DNA of 64,000 bases from Plantactinospora sp. BC1 (GTDB lineage Bacteria; Actinomycetota; Actinomycetes; Mycobacteriales; Micromonosporaceae), in assembly GCF_003030345.1 (NCBI RefSeq), contig NZ_CP028158.1, positions 62,001 through 126,000 of the forward strand, written 5' to 3'. The notes below the pieces were generated by a model that was given only the letters and a program-made list of their open reading frames with translations, was not told the origin of the DNA and searched no databases. A program made the translations under genes and the position numbers. This document shows, piece after piece, positions 41,732 to 50,584 of the stretch. Numbering within the stretch: position 1 is the first letter of the stretch; every line of letters begins with the position of its first letter.

Positions 41732-42561
41732 ATGTGCTGGACCTGGTGGGACGCTTCGCCGACTTCGCCGGTCGCGGATCCGGGGGCGATCTGGCCGACC
41801 GGTGGCGTCGCGAGGTCGTGGAACCCGACGCCGAGATCTTCACCGCCGTCCGGTCCTGGGTCGACCCCGGGTCGGCTCCGGATCGGCTGCCCGGTCTGGT
41901 CGACCGCCGGGCCGAGCTGCGTACGGCGGCGCAGCGGGCGGAGGCGGCGGTACGGGAAGCGGCGGGGCTGCTCGCCGACCGGCTTCACCTCGACCCGCCG
42001 ATCCAGGTGGTGCTGATGGTGGGGCTCGGCCAGGCGAACGGTTGGGTCGCGTCGGTACGGGGCGAACCGACGCTCTTCCTCGGGGTGGAACAGCTGCCCG
42101 AGCCGCCGTTCGATGTCGTGCTCGCCCTGCACGAGCTGGTCCACCTGGTGCACCAGCGCCGCTCCGCGCGTGCCTGGCCGGCCGACCACCTCGGCGCCGA
42201 CCTGTTCCGGGAGGGGCTGGCGGTCCACGCCACCGGCCGACTGCTGCCCCGGATCTCCCCGAGCGGGCATCTCTGGTTCCGCTCCGACGCCAGCGTCTGG
42301 CTCGACCGGTGTGCCGGAATGGCGGCCGCGCTGCGGGTTCGGGCATCCCGGGAGCTGGAGCGCACGGACGTGTCGGAGCACTGGTTCAGCGGCGCGATCG
42401 ACCGCCCCGGCGAACTGCCCGGACGGTGCGGCTACTGGCTCGGCTGGCAGCTTCTCGACCGGATCGTCGGCGTGCGGTCGTTCGAGGCGGCGTTGGACTG
42501 GTCGCTACCGCAGGCGGTGGCACGGCTGCGGACGGAACTCGGCCAGCCCGCCGGTGGTTGA
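41728..42561 (+). CDS. Predicted zinc metalloprotease (HExxH, DUF2268-like)
   Basis: This 277-aa protein has VVLALHELVHLVHQR, a gluzincin HExxH motif, and a downstream DLFREGLAVHATG, where Glu is the likely third zinc ligand about 28 residues on. The layout resembles DUF2268-type predicted proteases. There is no signal peptide. The ATG overlaps the GT2 stop by 4 bp (ATGA), so both are made together, although a functional link between a glycosyltransferase and a protease is not obvious. The C-terminal third contains aromatic residues (WLGWQLLDRI) near a probable substrate pocket. Confidence 0.75.
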   Translation: MNVLDLVGRFADFAGRGSGGDLADRWRREVVEPDAEIFTAVRSWVDPGSAPDRLPGLVDRRAELRTAAQRAEAAVREAAGLLADRLHLDPPIQVVLMVGLGQANGWVASVRGEPTLFLGVEQLPEPPFDVVLALHELVHLVHQRRSARAWPADHLGADLFREGLAVHATGRLLPRISPSGHLWFRSDASVWLDRCAGMAAALRVRASRELERTDVSEHWFSGAIDRPGELPGRCGYWLGWQLLDRIVGVRSFEAALDWSLPQAVARLRTELGQPAGG

Positions 42562-42619
42562 GCGGCTCGCCCGCCCTCCGGGAGTTCAGCGGCTCGGCCC
42601 GCCCTCCGGCGGTTCAGCG
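42556..42619. repeat. 28-bp direct repeat after the protease gene
   Basis: Two copies of a TCAGCGGCTCG(G)CCCGCCCTCCGG-type unit (42556-42584 and 42585-42612) and the start of a third lie across the stop codon and gap between convergent genes. Confidence 0.5.
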
Positions 42620-42638
42620 CCGACGCGGTGGCAGGCAT

Positions 42639-43178
42639 TTACGAGAGTGTGTCCAGCTGGTGGGGTTCGGCGGGGATGCCGAGCAGTTGCCCGAGCCCGG
42701 CGAGGTGCAGGAGGCGTCGGGTCATGCCGTGCGGCCGGCGTACGGTGAATCGGCATCCGGCGCCGAGGGCCTGCCCGTACGCGATCATCAGGGCGGTTAT
42801 CCCGGCGGCGCTGAAGAAGGTGACGTCGCCGAGGTCGCAGCAGACCCGTGGGTGCCGGTGCACGGCGTTCAGCAGTGCCTCCCGTAGCAGTGGTGCGGTG
42901 GCCAGGTCGATCTCGCCGGCCGGGCGCACCACCAGTTGGTCGTCCGCCCCGGTGTGCGGCGCTGCCGGCTCGACGTGCTGGGAGACGGTGAACCCGGCGG
43001 CGTCGACGAGGCCGGCCGTCGGGAAGGCACCCGCCACCGGTGAGGCCAGCGACGGGCGCCGCCGGGTCGTGGCCGGTCGTCTCCGGGCGGGCTGCGGCCC
43101 GGCGTCGAGGAGGAACGGCGCGACCTTGACGAGGGATCTGGCGAGGGAAAGGGGTACGGAGAACCAGCGCGCGGCCAT
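42639..43178 (-). CDS. STAS-domain anti-sigma factor antagonist with N-terminal extension
   Basis: This is a 179-aa protein. The STAS domain is in the C-terminal 100 residues: LVVRPAGEIDLATAPLLREA, the phospho-site strand DLGDVTFFSAAGITALMIAY (Ser in FFSAAG), then RLLHLAGLGQLLGI. The N-terminal 70 residues are basic and of unknown function, starting with a weakly amphipathic helix (MAARWFSVPLSLARSLVK). Divergent from it by 313 bp is a GAF-ANTAR regulator. The start at 43178 is preferred to further upstream codons because the frame upstream covers the divergent promoter and gene. Confidence 0.82.
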   Translation of the reverse strand: MAARWFSVPLSLARSLVKVAPFLLDAGPQPARRRPATTRRRPSLASPVAGAFPTAGLVDAAGFTVSQHVEPAAPHTGADDQLVVRPAGEIDLATAPLLREALLNAVHRHPRVCCDLGDVTFFSAAGITALMIAYGQALGAGCRFTVRRPHGMTRRLLHLAGLGQLLGIPAEPHQLDTLS

Positions 43179-43491
43179 CAGAGACTTCTCTCTTCTCGGA
43201 GAGTGGGATGGGCGCATGGTTTGACCCGTGTGCAGTCTAGTGGGCACCGCTGCCCCCCGCCACTCGGCGCCATCCTGGCCACGGCGGACCGGGAAGTTCC
43301 GGTGCGTCGGCGTATGGTGGGGGTCTGCGCCCGATGACCACCGAGCAGTTGGCGAACCGGCGTCGGAGGCAGGCGTGGTCACCGGATCCAGCTCGGGCTG
43401 ATCTGCGCAGCGGCCCGCGACCGTGGGCTGCCATCGCCCCCGGGCCGTAACCGGGACGACGGCCCGGGCCGTCGTTCTCCGAGGATTTCCC
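43179..43491. promoter_or_regulatory. Divergent promoter region of STAS and GAF-ANTAR genes
   Basis: This 313-bp gap has no gene. It contains a lower-GC patch at 43180-43240. A TTGACC near 43219 on the plus strand is a possible -35, but no matching -10 was found. Confidence 0.35.
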
Positions 43492-44205
43492 ATGTCTGAC
43501 ACGTCGCTCGACCCCACCGAGGCGTTCACCCAGCTCGGGCAGATCAGGCTCGCCGAGACGGACCTCGACGGGGTCCTGGACCGGATCGCCCAGCTCGCCC
43601 GGCGGACGCTCACCAACGCGGACGAGGTGTCGGTGACGCTGCTGAGCGGTGACGAGCCGCGCACCGCCGCGTTCACCAGTCGACTCGCGCTGAGCCTCGA
43701 CGAGCGGCAGTACCAGGCCGGGCACGGTCCGTGCCTGGACGCCGCCCGGGCCGGCGCGACCATCTCCCTGCCCGACACAGCCACCGAGAGCCGCTGGCCG
43801 GAGTGGAGCGCCCAGGCCCGGGCGGAGGGAGTGGGCAGTTCGCTCTCGATCGGGCTGCCGGTCCAGGAGACGGTCTTCGGGGCGCTCAACGTGCACAGCG
43901 CCAAGCCGGAGGCGTTCGACGACGAGGCCATCATGCTCGCCGAGGCGTTCGCCGGCTACGCCGCCGTCGCCCTGGCCAACGCACACCTCTACGACACCAC
44001 CGCCTCGATGGCCCAGCACATGCAGATGGCCATGCAGAGCCGGGCCGTCATCGAGCAGGCCAAGGGCATCGTGATGGCCGAACGACGCTGCACCCCCGAC
44101 GAGGCGTTCGCGATCCTCGCGAAGGTCTCCCAGGACTCCAACCGCAAACTCCGGGACGTCGCCGCAGCGCTGGTCGAGCGCGCCTCGGCCGGTCAGCGGC
44201 GCTGA
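43492..44205 (+). CDS. GAF and ANTAR domain antiterminator regulator
   Basis: This is a 237-aa protein. The GAF domain spans residues about 15-160 (VSVTLLSGDEPRTAAFTS, QAGHGPCLDAARAG, SLSIGLPVQETVFGALNVHS). The C-terminal ANTAR helices are SRAVIEQAKGIVMAERRC and DEAFAILAKVSQDSNRKLRD. ANTAR proteins bind paired RNA hexaloop hairpins and prevent termination. In actinobacteria the GAF domain senses a small ligand or redox state. ATG 43492 is chosen because GAGGA lies about 7 nt upstream and the frame before it is not protein-like. Target RNAs were not identified in this window. Confidence 0.9.
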   Translation: MSDTSLDPTEAFTQLGQIRLAETDLDGVLDRIAQLARRTLTNADEVSVTLLSGDEPRTAAFTSRLALSLDERQYQAGHGPCLDAARAGATISLPDTATESRWPEWSAQARAEGVGSSLSIGLPVQETVFGALNVHSAKPEAFDDEAIMLAEAFAGYAAVALANAHLYDTTASMAQHMQMAMQSRAVIEQAKGIVMAERRCTPDEAFAILAKVSQDSNRKLRDVAAALVERASAGQRR

Positions 44206-44228
44206 CCCGCCAGCCGGGCTGACGCCGG

Positions 44229-44813
44229 TCAGTCCTGGCCGCGCTGCGATTCGCGCCAGTCGCGTACGGCGTCGCGCATCCGGTCGAAGACCGCCAGGGG
44301 TGGCCCGGCCATCAGGTTCGCCGAGGCGGATTCACCCGCGTGCGGGTGCGGACGCGTCGGCGCCATCGCCTCGGCCGCGCGCAGCGCTCCGGCCATCCTG
44401 CCGAGCTGGGCCGAGGAGAGGCTGCGGCGCAGCGACGGGAACTCCTCGTTCTCCTCCCGGATCGCGTGCGCGGAGACCGCCTCGGCGAACTTGGCCAGCC
44501 GCCGGTCGAATTCGGGATGGTCGACACCGAGGTCGTAGAGGGCGGCCAGTTCCTTCTTGGCCTCGTCCTCCTCGTGCCGGAGCTGGCCGGTGACCGTGTC
44601 ACCCCGTTCGATCTTGCGTTGTGCGGTCGGGTGCACGACGATCTCCTCCGCGGTCTCGTGCACGGCGAGCAGGCGCACCAGATCCTGGAACAGCTCCCGC
44701 TTCTGACTTCCCTCGGCACGACCGAGCTGACTGAACAGCGTCTTGATCTGCTTGTGCTGCTCGATCAACAGGTCCAGTACGTCCTGCTTCACACCTGCGG
44801 TCACGTTCGTCAC
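44229..44813 (-). CDS. Hemerythrin-domain (HHE) protein
   Basis: This is a 194-aa four-helix protein. The diiron ligands follow the HHE pattern: His in EQHKQIKTLF, HETAEEIVVHP (HxxxE plus a second His), RHEEDEAKKEL, and AHAIREENEEFP (HxxxE). Small hemerythrin-like proteins bind O2 or handle iron and oxidative/nitrosative stress in the cytosol. A C-terminal 50-residue tail rich in His and Pro follows. It is monocistronic, convergent with the GAF-ANTAR gene (23-bp gap), and lies upstream of the Mn-transporter/catalase genes, making a small metal/oxidative-stress island. Confidence 0.9.
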   Translation of the reverse strand: MTNVTAGVKQDVLDLLIEQHKQIKTLFSQLGRAEGSQKRELFQDLVRLLAVHETAEEIVVHPTAQRKIERGDTVTGQLRHEEDEAKKELAALYDLGVDHPEFDRRLAKFAEAVSAHAIREENEEFPSLRRSLSSAQLGRMAGALRAAEAMAPTRPHPHAGESASANLMAGPPLAVFDRMRDAVRDWRESQRGQD

Positions 44814-44941
44814 CCTCCTCCGGTCGACTCGGCACGCCCCGGTTTCCCGGCACGGCGACTTCCATGTCTCCCGGTACCGGAGCCCTGCCCGGCGGGCGCC
44901 ACGACCGTTTCCGGGGCGCCGGCCGCGCGTCCGGCTCCCCT

Positions 44942-46144
44942 TCAGCGGAGCAGTACGAGCAGCGCCAGCCCGACCAGGAGGGCCGGGATGGTGGTGATCA
45001 CCGTTGCGGTCGCGGCGGCCCGGCGGCGCAGTGCCGCGAGCGGGATCAGGGCGTCCCCGTCCTGGCTGATCGCGTTGGCCACCAGCGTCGTCACCGGCAG
45101 GCCGCCGCTGACGAAGATGCCGGTGAAGACGATCTGGACGGCACAGCCCGGTACGAGGCCGATCAGCGCCCCGACGAGCACCCCGGCGACTCCGGCGAAG
45201 GCGAGTTCGGAGCCGTCGAAACCCGTCGTGCTGCTGAGCACCTGCCAGCCGACGTAGGCCACCGCCACCCAGACGGTGATGAACGACGCCTCGTGTGCGC
45301 TGTGCCGCAGCGCCTCCCGCCGGCTCGACGGGGTGGCGGTGTCGACCGTGTCGTCGGCGAACCGGCCCCGCCCGGCGGCGAAGATGAGCACCGCGATCAA
45401 CGTTCCGCAGCAGCCGAGCGCGAGGTAGGGGTCGACGCCGCCGAGCGCGGCGGTGAGGCGTTGCGGGTCGACGGCGTGGAACACCACCGGTACCGACACC
45501 AGGAAGGCCGGCATGGTGAGTCCCCAGAACACCAGGGACATCCGGATCGGGCGTAGCGGCGCCACCGCCGCCGCCACGGCCAGGGTCGCCGGGGCCGGGA
45601 AGGTGTCGAGGGCCCCCGGTCGGCCGCCGGTGCCGGCCCGGGCCACCAGCTGCCGCTGCGGCTCCGGCGCTTCGGCTGGTCGGCTGGCCCCGTCGGCCGG
45701 GGCGTCGGTGTGCTGCCGCCGCAACCAGCGCCTCGGCGACCGGACGGCCCGGGCCGGGTCGATGCCGAGCATGTCGACGACGTACCCGGTGACCAGGCCC
45801 ACGACGAAGAGCAGAGCGTGGATCTTGAACGCGAACTCGGGGTTCGCGGCGATGACCACCCAGGACGAGTCACCCATGGTCGCCGCGAGGGCGGCCACGA
45901 CCGTACCGAAGGAGACCTTGCCGCGCGCGTACAGCGGCATGAGGATGATGGCGCCGCCGCAGCCGGGGCTGACCCCCAGCAGCGCGCCGACCAGGGGACC
46001 GAGCCGGGGGCGGTGGGTCAGGTGGTCGGTGACCCGGTCGCCGTACCGCCAGCGCAGCCAGCCGAAGAGCGCGACCATCACCGCGACGTAGACCCCCACC
46101 TGCATGAACGCGTCCGCCAACGGGCGGGCCAGGAGTTCGATCAT
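44942..46144 (-). CDS. Putative manganese transporter (ArsP_2-like permease)
   Basis: This 400-aa protein has about ten membrane helices and an internal repeat. SPGCGGAIILMPLYARGKVS in the first half is mirrored by VPGCAVQIVFTGIFVSGGLP in the second, the paired PGC motif of the 'putative manganese transporter/ArsP_2' family. A loop rich in Ala/Pro/Arg sits in the middle. It lies 105 bp downstream of a manganese catalase gene on the same strand, which supports Mn rather than arsenic as the cargo. Direction of transport is not determined. A 9-bp hairpin (46167-46204) precedes the start. Confidence 0.82.
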   Translation of the reverse strand: MIELLARPLADAFMQVGVYVAVMVALFGWLRWRYGDRVTDHLTHRPRLGPLVGALLGVSPGCGGAIILMPLYARGKVSFGTVVAALAATMGDSSWVVIAANPEFAFKIHALLFVVGLVTGYVVDMLGIDPARAVRSPRRWLRRQHTDAPADGASRPAEAPEPQRQLVARAGTGGRPGALDTFPAPATLAVAAAVAPLRPIRMSLVFWGLTMPAFLVSVPVVFHAVDPQRLTAALGGVDPYLALGCCGTLIAVLIFAAGRGRFADDTVDTATPSSRREALRHSAHEASFITVWVAVAYVGWQVLSSTTGFDGSELAFAGVAGVLVGALIGLVPGCAVQIVFTGIFVSGGLPVTTLVANAISQDGDALIPLAALRRRAAATATVITTIPALLVGLALLVLLR

Positions 46145-46166
46145 GGTTTCCGTCTTCCGGGTGAGG

Positions 46167-46204
46167 CCGCGCCGACCCGCCGCCGTGGCGACGGATCGGC
46201 GCGG
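46167..46204 (-). promoter_or_regulatory. Hairpin between Mn catalase and Mn transporter genes
   Basis: CCGCGCCGA (46167-46175) pairs with TCGGCGCGG (46196-46204), with a small inner CCGT/ACGG stem. It could be a partial terminator that sets the catalase:transporter ratio. It does not match a yybP-ykoY riboswitch. Confidence 0.4.
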
Positions 46205-46249
46205 CGGGACGGCGCGGCGGAACGGGGCAGGTCGGTGATCTGCCGCCGG

Positions 46250-47083
46250 TCAGGTGCCGGACGGCGGCGTGCTGTGCAGGCGCGGGTCGCCCGGCGGCAG
46301 TACGGGCGCGTCCGCGTACGAGGTCGGGGTCGCCTGGTAGCTGAACTGTCCCTTGCCGTCGGGGCTCGGGCCGGCGGCCCACCGCCCCTCGGCCGCCTCC
46401 TCGCCCGCCGAGAAGTTGATGTACTGGTAGGCGAACTCGTTCTCCTGCTCGGCGTCGGGGAACGCCTCCGGGACCGGCATCTCTTCGAGGCCGTCCTCCT
46501 TGAGCTGCTCGATCGCCGCGAGCCACATGTTCTGGTGCATGGTGTCCCGGGCCAGCAGGAACCGCAGCATCTGCTTGACGCCGGGGTCGTCGGTCATGTG
46601 GAACAACCGGGCGACCTGGAGCCGGCCCTGCGCCTCGGCGGTCACGTTGAGGTGGAAGTCGGCGAGCAGGTTGCCGCTGGCGGTGATGAAGGCGCCGTTC
46701 CACGGCACCCCGGCACTGTCGACCGGCAGCGGACCACCGCCGGAGTGGATGAAGTGCGCCGGGTTCGACCCGGCGTAGATCGCGGTCAGCATCGGGTTGT
46801 CCTCGGCGGCCGCCTCCTGCAACGACAGTGGCGCGCTGTCCAGCAGGTGGGCGATCATCGTGCAGATCATCTCGACGTGGCCCATCTCCTCGGTGCCGAC
46901 GTCGAGCAGCAGATCCTTGTACTTGCCGGGCAGTCGGCAGCTCCAGCCCTGGAAGAGGTACTGGTTGGCGACCGTCATCTCTCCCCACTTGCCGCCGAGC
47001 ACCTCCTGGAGGCGCCGGGCGAACGCGGCGTCGGGAGCATCGGGCTTGGCGTGGAACTGCAGGTCCTTGACGTGGCTGAACAC
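46250..47083 (-). CDS. Manganese (non-heme) catalase
   Basis: This 277-aa protein has the ferritin-like di-Mn catalase sequence. LGGKWGEMTVANQYLFQGW and DVGTEEMGHVEMI give the first Glu/ExxH ligands. FHLNVTAEAQGRLQVARL and LLARDTMHQNMWLAAI give the second Glu and ExxH-like pair, and the family hallmark YQYINFSAGEE is in the C-terminal part. It disproportionates H2O2 in the cytosol and works without heme. The Mn transporter gene follows on the same strand, so the cofactor supply and the enzyme are probably co-regulated. Confidence 0.94.
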   Translation of the reverse strand: MFSHVKDLQFHAKPDAPDAAFARRLQEVLGGKWGEMTVANQYLFQGWSCRLPGKYKDLLLDVGTEEMGHVEMICTMIAHLLDSAPLSLQEAAAEDNPMLTAIYAGSNPAHFIHSGGGPLPVDSAGVPWNGAFITASGNLLADFHLNVTAEAQGRLQVARLFHMTDDPGVKQMLRFLLARDTMHQNMWLAAIEQLKEDGLEEMPVPEAFPDAEQENEFAYQYINFSAGEEAAEGRWAAGPSPDGKGQFSYQATPTSYADAPVLPPGDPRLHSTPPSGT

Positions 47084-47166
47084 GGTGTCCTCCTGTTGGA
47101 AGTGGCAGACCGTGCCCGGCTACCCGCTCCGCTGGCCCGCCGGGGTCACCGGGCGGCCCGGAGGGG

Positions 47167-47946
47167 TCAGCTCGGGCCGGCCCCACCTCCGGGGAGGCAG
47201 CGCGGGGCGGGCAGGCTCACCCGTACCGCCGTTCCACCCGTGGTCCGGTACGCCGTGATCGTGCCGCCCTCGGCGGCGACCAGCTGTCGGACGATCCACA
47301 GCCCGAGTCCGGAGACGCCGGGCGGCGGCGCGGTCCGGGCCAGCGCAGCCAGCAGGGCTGGACACGACCGTCCCTCGTCGGCCACGACCAGGACCAGTGC
47401 GCCGGCCCGTACCGAGGCGGAGACCCGGACGTGGCCTTCCGGCGGGCCGTGCCGCAGGGCGTTGTCCACGAGGTTGGCGAGGATCTGCCGGGTCCGGTGC
47501 GCGGGTACCAGCCGAGCACCGGCACCACGGGAGAGCCGTACCGTCAACCGGTGCGGCGGCGCCTGGGGCGCGACGGCGGTCGGCAACACCTGGCTCAGCG
47601 GGACCGGCCGGTCGATTGGCTCCGCCAGGCTCTGCGTCACCGACATCGCCTGCCGGCACAGCACCGCCAGGTGTGCCGCCTGTTCCTGCGCCAAGGCGGC
47701 CAGGCCATGTCGTTGCGTCGGGTCGAGCGGCACCGGCTCCTCGGCCAGGGCCCGGGTCAGTGAGCGTAGCGACTCGATCGGTGACCGCAGTTCGTGGCAG
47801 AACATCCGCAACAGCAGCGTCTCGCTTCCGGCAGCGGGTGCCCCGGTCTCCTCCGGCGCTGCGGCAACGGAGCCGGCGGTCGGGAGTTCCCGGACGTGCG
47901 GAGCCCGGATACCGGCGCGATGAGCGGTCTCGGGCCGGCCGGGCAT
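47167..47946 (-). CDS. Soluble sensor histidine kinase
   Basis: This 259-aa protein has the H-box LLLRMFCHELRSPIESLRSL (phospho-acceptor His in CHELRSP), N-box ILANLVDNALRHG, and G-box VSGLGLWIVRQLVAAEGG. The G1 box is degenerate (VADEGRSCP instead of DxGxG). It has no membrane or obvious sensor domain; the N-terminal 40 residues are low-complexity. It is divergent from a NarL-type regulator with only about 30 bp between starts, so the two probably form a two-component system. ATG 47946 is assumed. The minus-strand frame upstream is antisense to the regulator. Confidence 0.8.
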   Translation of the reverse strand: MPGRPETAHRAGIRAPHVRELPTAGSVAAAPEETGAPAAGSETLLLRMFCHELRSPIESLRSLTRALAEEPVPLDPTQRHGLAALAQEQAAHLAVLCRQAMSVTQSLAEPIDRPVPLSQVLPTAVAPQAPPHRLTVRLSRGAGARLVPAHRTRQILANLVDNALRHGPPEGHVRVSASVRAGALVLVVADEGRSCPALLAALARTAPPPGVSGLGLWIVRQLVAAEGGTITAYRTTGGTAVRVSLPAPRCLPGGGAGPS

Positions 47947-47976
47947 GATCGGTCCCAGATCGGGAAACGCCGCCGC

Positions 47977-48621
47977 GTGTCCGGATCCGCAACCCTCCGC
48001 CTCGTACTGGTCGATGACCATCCCCTCTTCGTCCGGGGTCTCGAACTGCTGCTTCCGACCAGCACCCAGGGGCGGGCCCGGATCGTCGGCTCCACCGGTG
48101 ACGCTGCCGCCGCGGCGGCCACGGTCCGCCGGTGCGTACCCGATCTGGCCCTGGTCGACCTGCACATGCCGGCACCGGGCGGGATCCGGGCCATCACCGC
48201 CATCCGGCGGACCGCGCCACGGGTACGAATCGTCGCGATCTCGGGTCTGGACGACACCGATCTGATGGTGCAGGCGCTGCGGGCTGGCGCCGAGGGTTAC
48301 CTGCCGAAGAGCAGCGAACCCGAGGAGCTGCTGCCGCCGCTGATGGCGATTCTGGACGGGTGGGCGGTGCTCCCTGCCGGGCTGCTCGTCGCGCTGCTCC
48401 GCCCGACGTACAACGGGCTGCCGGCGACGGCCATCCTCGACGACGAGGAACGCCGGCTTCTGCAGCTTATTGCGAAAGGTTGTCGGACGGTGGAAATCGC
48501 CGAAGAGCTGAACTTCTCCGAACGCACGGTGAAGCGACTCACGGCATCCCTGCTGCGGAAGCTGCGGGTGTCGAACCGGACAGAGGCCGCGGCGGTGGCC
48601 GGAAACGCCGGGCTGCTCTGA
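47977..48621 (+). CDS. NarL/FixJ-type response regulator
   Basis: This 214-aa protein has an N-terminal receiver domain: TLRLVLVDDHPLFVRGLELL with the acidic pair, phospho-acceptor Asp in DLALVDLHMP, and Lys in YLPKSSEPEE. A C-terminal LuxR HTH follows (DDEERRLLQLIAKGCRTVE, IAEELNFSERTVKRLTASLL). GTG 47977 avoids overlap with the divergent kinase. An ATG at 47920 would add 19 residues but would overlap the kinase start. It probably pairs with the kinase at 47167-47946. The targets are unknown; the nearby Mn catalase and dehydrogenase genes are candidates. Confidence 0.87.
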   Translation: MSGSATLRLVLVDDHPLFVRGLELLLPTSTQGRARIVGSTGDAAAAAATVRRCVPDLALVDLHMPAPGGIRAITAIRRTAPRVRIVAISGLDDTDLMVQALRAGAEGYLPKSSEPEELLPPLMAILDGWAVLPAGLLVALLRPTYNGLPATAILDDEERRLLQLIAKGCRTVEIAEELNFSERTVKRLTASLLRKLRVSNRTEAAAVAGNAGLL

Positions 48622-48775
48622 ACCGGGCACGTCCACCGGCGGGACGGCATGGCTGAGGCGTTTGTCCCGTTGCCCGCCGGGTACGCCATCCGTGGGTGGC
48701 GGCGGTCCCCATGGGAGTTCCGCGCCGGCCGTACCGGGCGGGAACGGCCGCCGGCTTCGGGTTGGGAGGATCGGC

Positions 48776-49402
48776 ATGGTTGGCAGGGTCAGTGGATGGC
48801 TGGCGGTGACGGTGGCGGCCGGCGTGGGAGCGGGCCTGCTCGCCCGGCGCCGCCGGGAATCGCTGCCGGCGCGGCAGGACGGCGGATACCGGACCGTACG
48901 CGCGGTCACCGTCGACCGCTCGGCGGAGTCCATCGTGGAGTACTGCGGGCAGTCGCCGCACCTCTCGGCCATGCTGGACCGGCAGGTCCAGGTGCGACCG
49001 GGTGACGGCGAGCGGCGCCGGGTCCTGAGCGGCGGGTCCGGGACGGCCGGCTGGACCGTCGAGGTCCACGCCGACTCCGCGACCGGCCCGTTCCACTGGC
49101 AGGTCGAGGAGGGGCCGACGCCGCACCAGGGCCGGATCGAGCTGGTTTCCGCACCGGGTGCCCGGGGCACCGAGGTACGGGTCGAGCTGCGCTACCCGGA
49201 GAGCCGGGTCGGACATCGGGCGGCGGTGCTGCGGGGACGCGACCTCGACCAGCTGCTCCGTACGGTGCTGCGGCGGGCCAAGTCCCTGATCGAGGCGGGG
49301 GAGGTGGTCTCCACCATGGCCGAACCCTCCGGACGGGCCGGCATCACGGAGCGGACCACCCGGGTCGTCCGGGAGAAGCTGTCGACGGGAGGACGGCCGT
49401 GA
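48776..49402 (+). CDS. SRPBCC-family (polyketide cyclase-like) protein with membrane anchor
   Basis: This is a 208-aa protein. A short N-terminal hydrophobic helix (VSGWLAVTVAAGVGAGLLA) is followed by RRRR, which predicts a membrane anchor. The body has the START/SRPBCC pattern (SIVEYCGQSPHLSAMLDRQV, then beta strands such as TVEVHADSATGPFHWQVEEG). The family binds hydrophobic ligands. The ATG at 48776 has GGGAGGA 5 nt upstream. Its TGA overlaps the GTG of the alcohol dehydrogenase gene by 4 bp (GTGA). SRPBCC plus zinc dehydrogenase pairs are common in actinobacteria, and their joint function is not known. Confidence 0.8.
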   Translation: MVGRVSGWLAVTVAAGVGAGLLARRRRESLPARQDGGYRTVRAVTVDRSAESIVEYCGQSPHLSAMLDRQVQVRPGDGERRRVLSGGSGTAGWTVEVHADSATGPFHWQVEEGPTPHQGRIELVSAPGARGTEVRVELRYPESRVGHRAAVLRGRDLDQLLRTVLRRAKSLIEAGEVVSTMAEPSGRAGITERTTRVVREKLSTGGRP

Positions 49403-50577
49403 AGGCACTGTGCTGGGAGGGCGTCGGGAAGCTGCGCGTGCAGGAGGTTCCCGACCCGACGATCCAGGGCCCGGGTGACGCGATCGTCCGGGTGCGGGCG
49501 AGCAGCGTCTGCGGATCGGACCTGCACCTGATCAACGGCTACCTGCCGGCGATGCGCGAGGGCGACATCCTCGGCCACGAGTTCACCGGCGAGGTGGTCG
49601 AGGTCGGGCCGGAGGTCGGCAAGCTCAAGGTCGGTGACCGGGTGGTCGTCGGATCGGTACTCGCCTGCGGCGGCTGCTGGTACTGCCGCACCGGCCAGTA
49701 CTCGCTCTGCGACAACTCCAATCCGCAGCCGAACTTCACCGAGACACTGTGGGGGCACGCGCCGGCGGGGATCATCGGCTATTCGCACGCCGCCGGTGGC
49801 TTCGCCGGCAGCCACGCCGAGTACGTCCGGGTGCCGTTCGCCGACGTCGGCGCGTTCCCGGTGCCGGAGGCGGTCGCCGACGACGCCGTGGTCTTCGCCT
49901 CCGACGCGATGCCGACCGGTTGGATGGCCGCCGACTTCTGCGACCTGCGTGGTGGTGAGGTGGTCGCGGTCTGGGGGGCCGGTGGCGTGGGCCAGATGGC
50001 GGCCCGCTCCGCCCAACTGCTCGGCGCCGAGCGGGTGATCGTGATCGACCGGCTGCCCGAACGGCTCCGCGTCGCGGAGCAGCGGCTCGGGGTGGAGACC
50101 ATCGACTACAGCCGGGTCGACGTGCTCGCCGCGCTCCGGGAGATGACCGGTGGCCGGGGGCCGGACGCCTGCATCGAGGCGGTCGGGATGGAGGCCCACG
50201 ACGTCGGTCCGGCGTACCGGTACGACCGGATCAAGCAGGCCGTGCGGTTGCAGAGCGACCGGCCGACGGCGGTACGGCAGGCGATCATGGCCTGCCGGAA
50301 GGGCGGTACGGTGAGCATCGTCGGCGTCTTCGGCGGCTTCGTGGACAAGTTTCCGCTCGGCGCCGCGATGAACAAGGCACTGGTGCTGCGGATGGGGCAG
50401 ATGCACGCCCAGCGCTACATTCCGATGCTCCTGGAACGGCTCGCCAACGGCGAGATCGATCCCGGCTATCTCGCCACCCATCCGCTGCCGCTGACCGACG
50501 GCGTGCGCGGCTACGAACTCTTCGAGAAGAAGCAGGACGGCTGCCTGCGGTCGGTGCTGCACCCGACCCCGGCCTGA
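49399..50577 (+). CDS. Zinc-dependent alcohol/formaldehyde dehydrogenase (MDR)
   Basis: This 392-aa protein has the MDR layout. Catalytic zinc ligands are in SSVCGSDLHLINGYL and LGHEFTGEVVEVG (GHE). The structural-zinc loop ACGGCWYCRTGQYSLCDN has four Cys. The NAD-binding fold is VWGAGGVGQMAARSAQLLG, with the acidic VIVIDR. The long linker and the CIEAVGMEAHD region resemble glutathione-independent formaldehyde dehydrogenases. It is translationally coupled to the SRPBCC gene (GTGA overlap). It converges on the debranching-enzyme gene with a 7-bp gap. Confidence 0.9.
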   Translation: MKALCWEGVGKLRVQEVPDPTIQGPGDAIVRVRASSVCGSDLHLINGYLPAMREGDILGHEFTGEVVEVGPEVGKLKVGDRVVVGSVLACGGCWYCRTGQYSLCDNSNPQPNFTETLWGHAPAGIIGYSHAAGGFAGSHAEYVRVPFADVGAFPVPEAVADDAVVFASDAMPTGWMAADFCDLRGGEVVAVWGAGGVGQMAARSAQLLGAERVIVIDRLPERLRVAEQRLGVETIDYSRVDVLAALREMTGGRGPDACIEAVGMEAHDVGPAYRYDRIKQAVRLQSDRPTAVRQAIMACRKGGTVSIVGVFGGFVDKFPLGAAMNKALVLRMGQMHAQRYIPMLLERLANGEIDPGYLATHPLPLTDGVRGYELFEKKQDGCLRSVLHPTPA

Positions 50578-50584
50578 CCGCCGG

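Noticed and set aside
46145-46249. A manganese (yybP-ykoY) riboswitch upstream of the Mn transporter
   Set aside because: Only a simple GC hairpin is seen. The conserved loop sequences of that riboswitch are not present.
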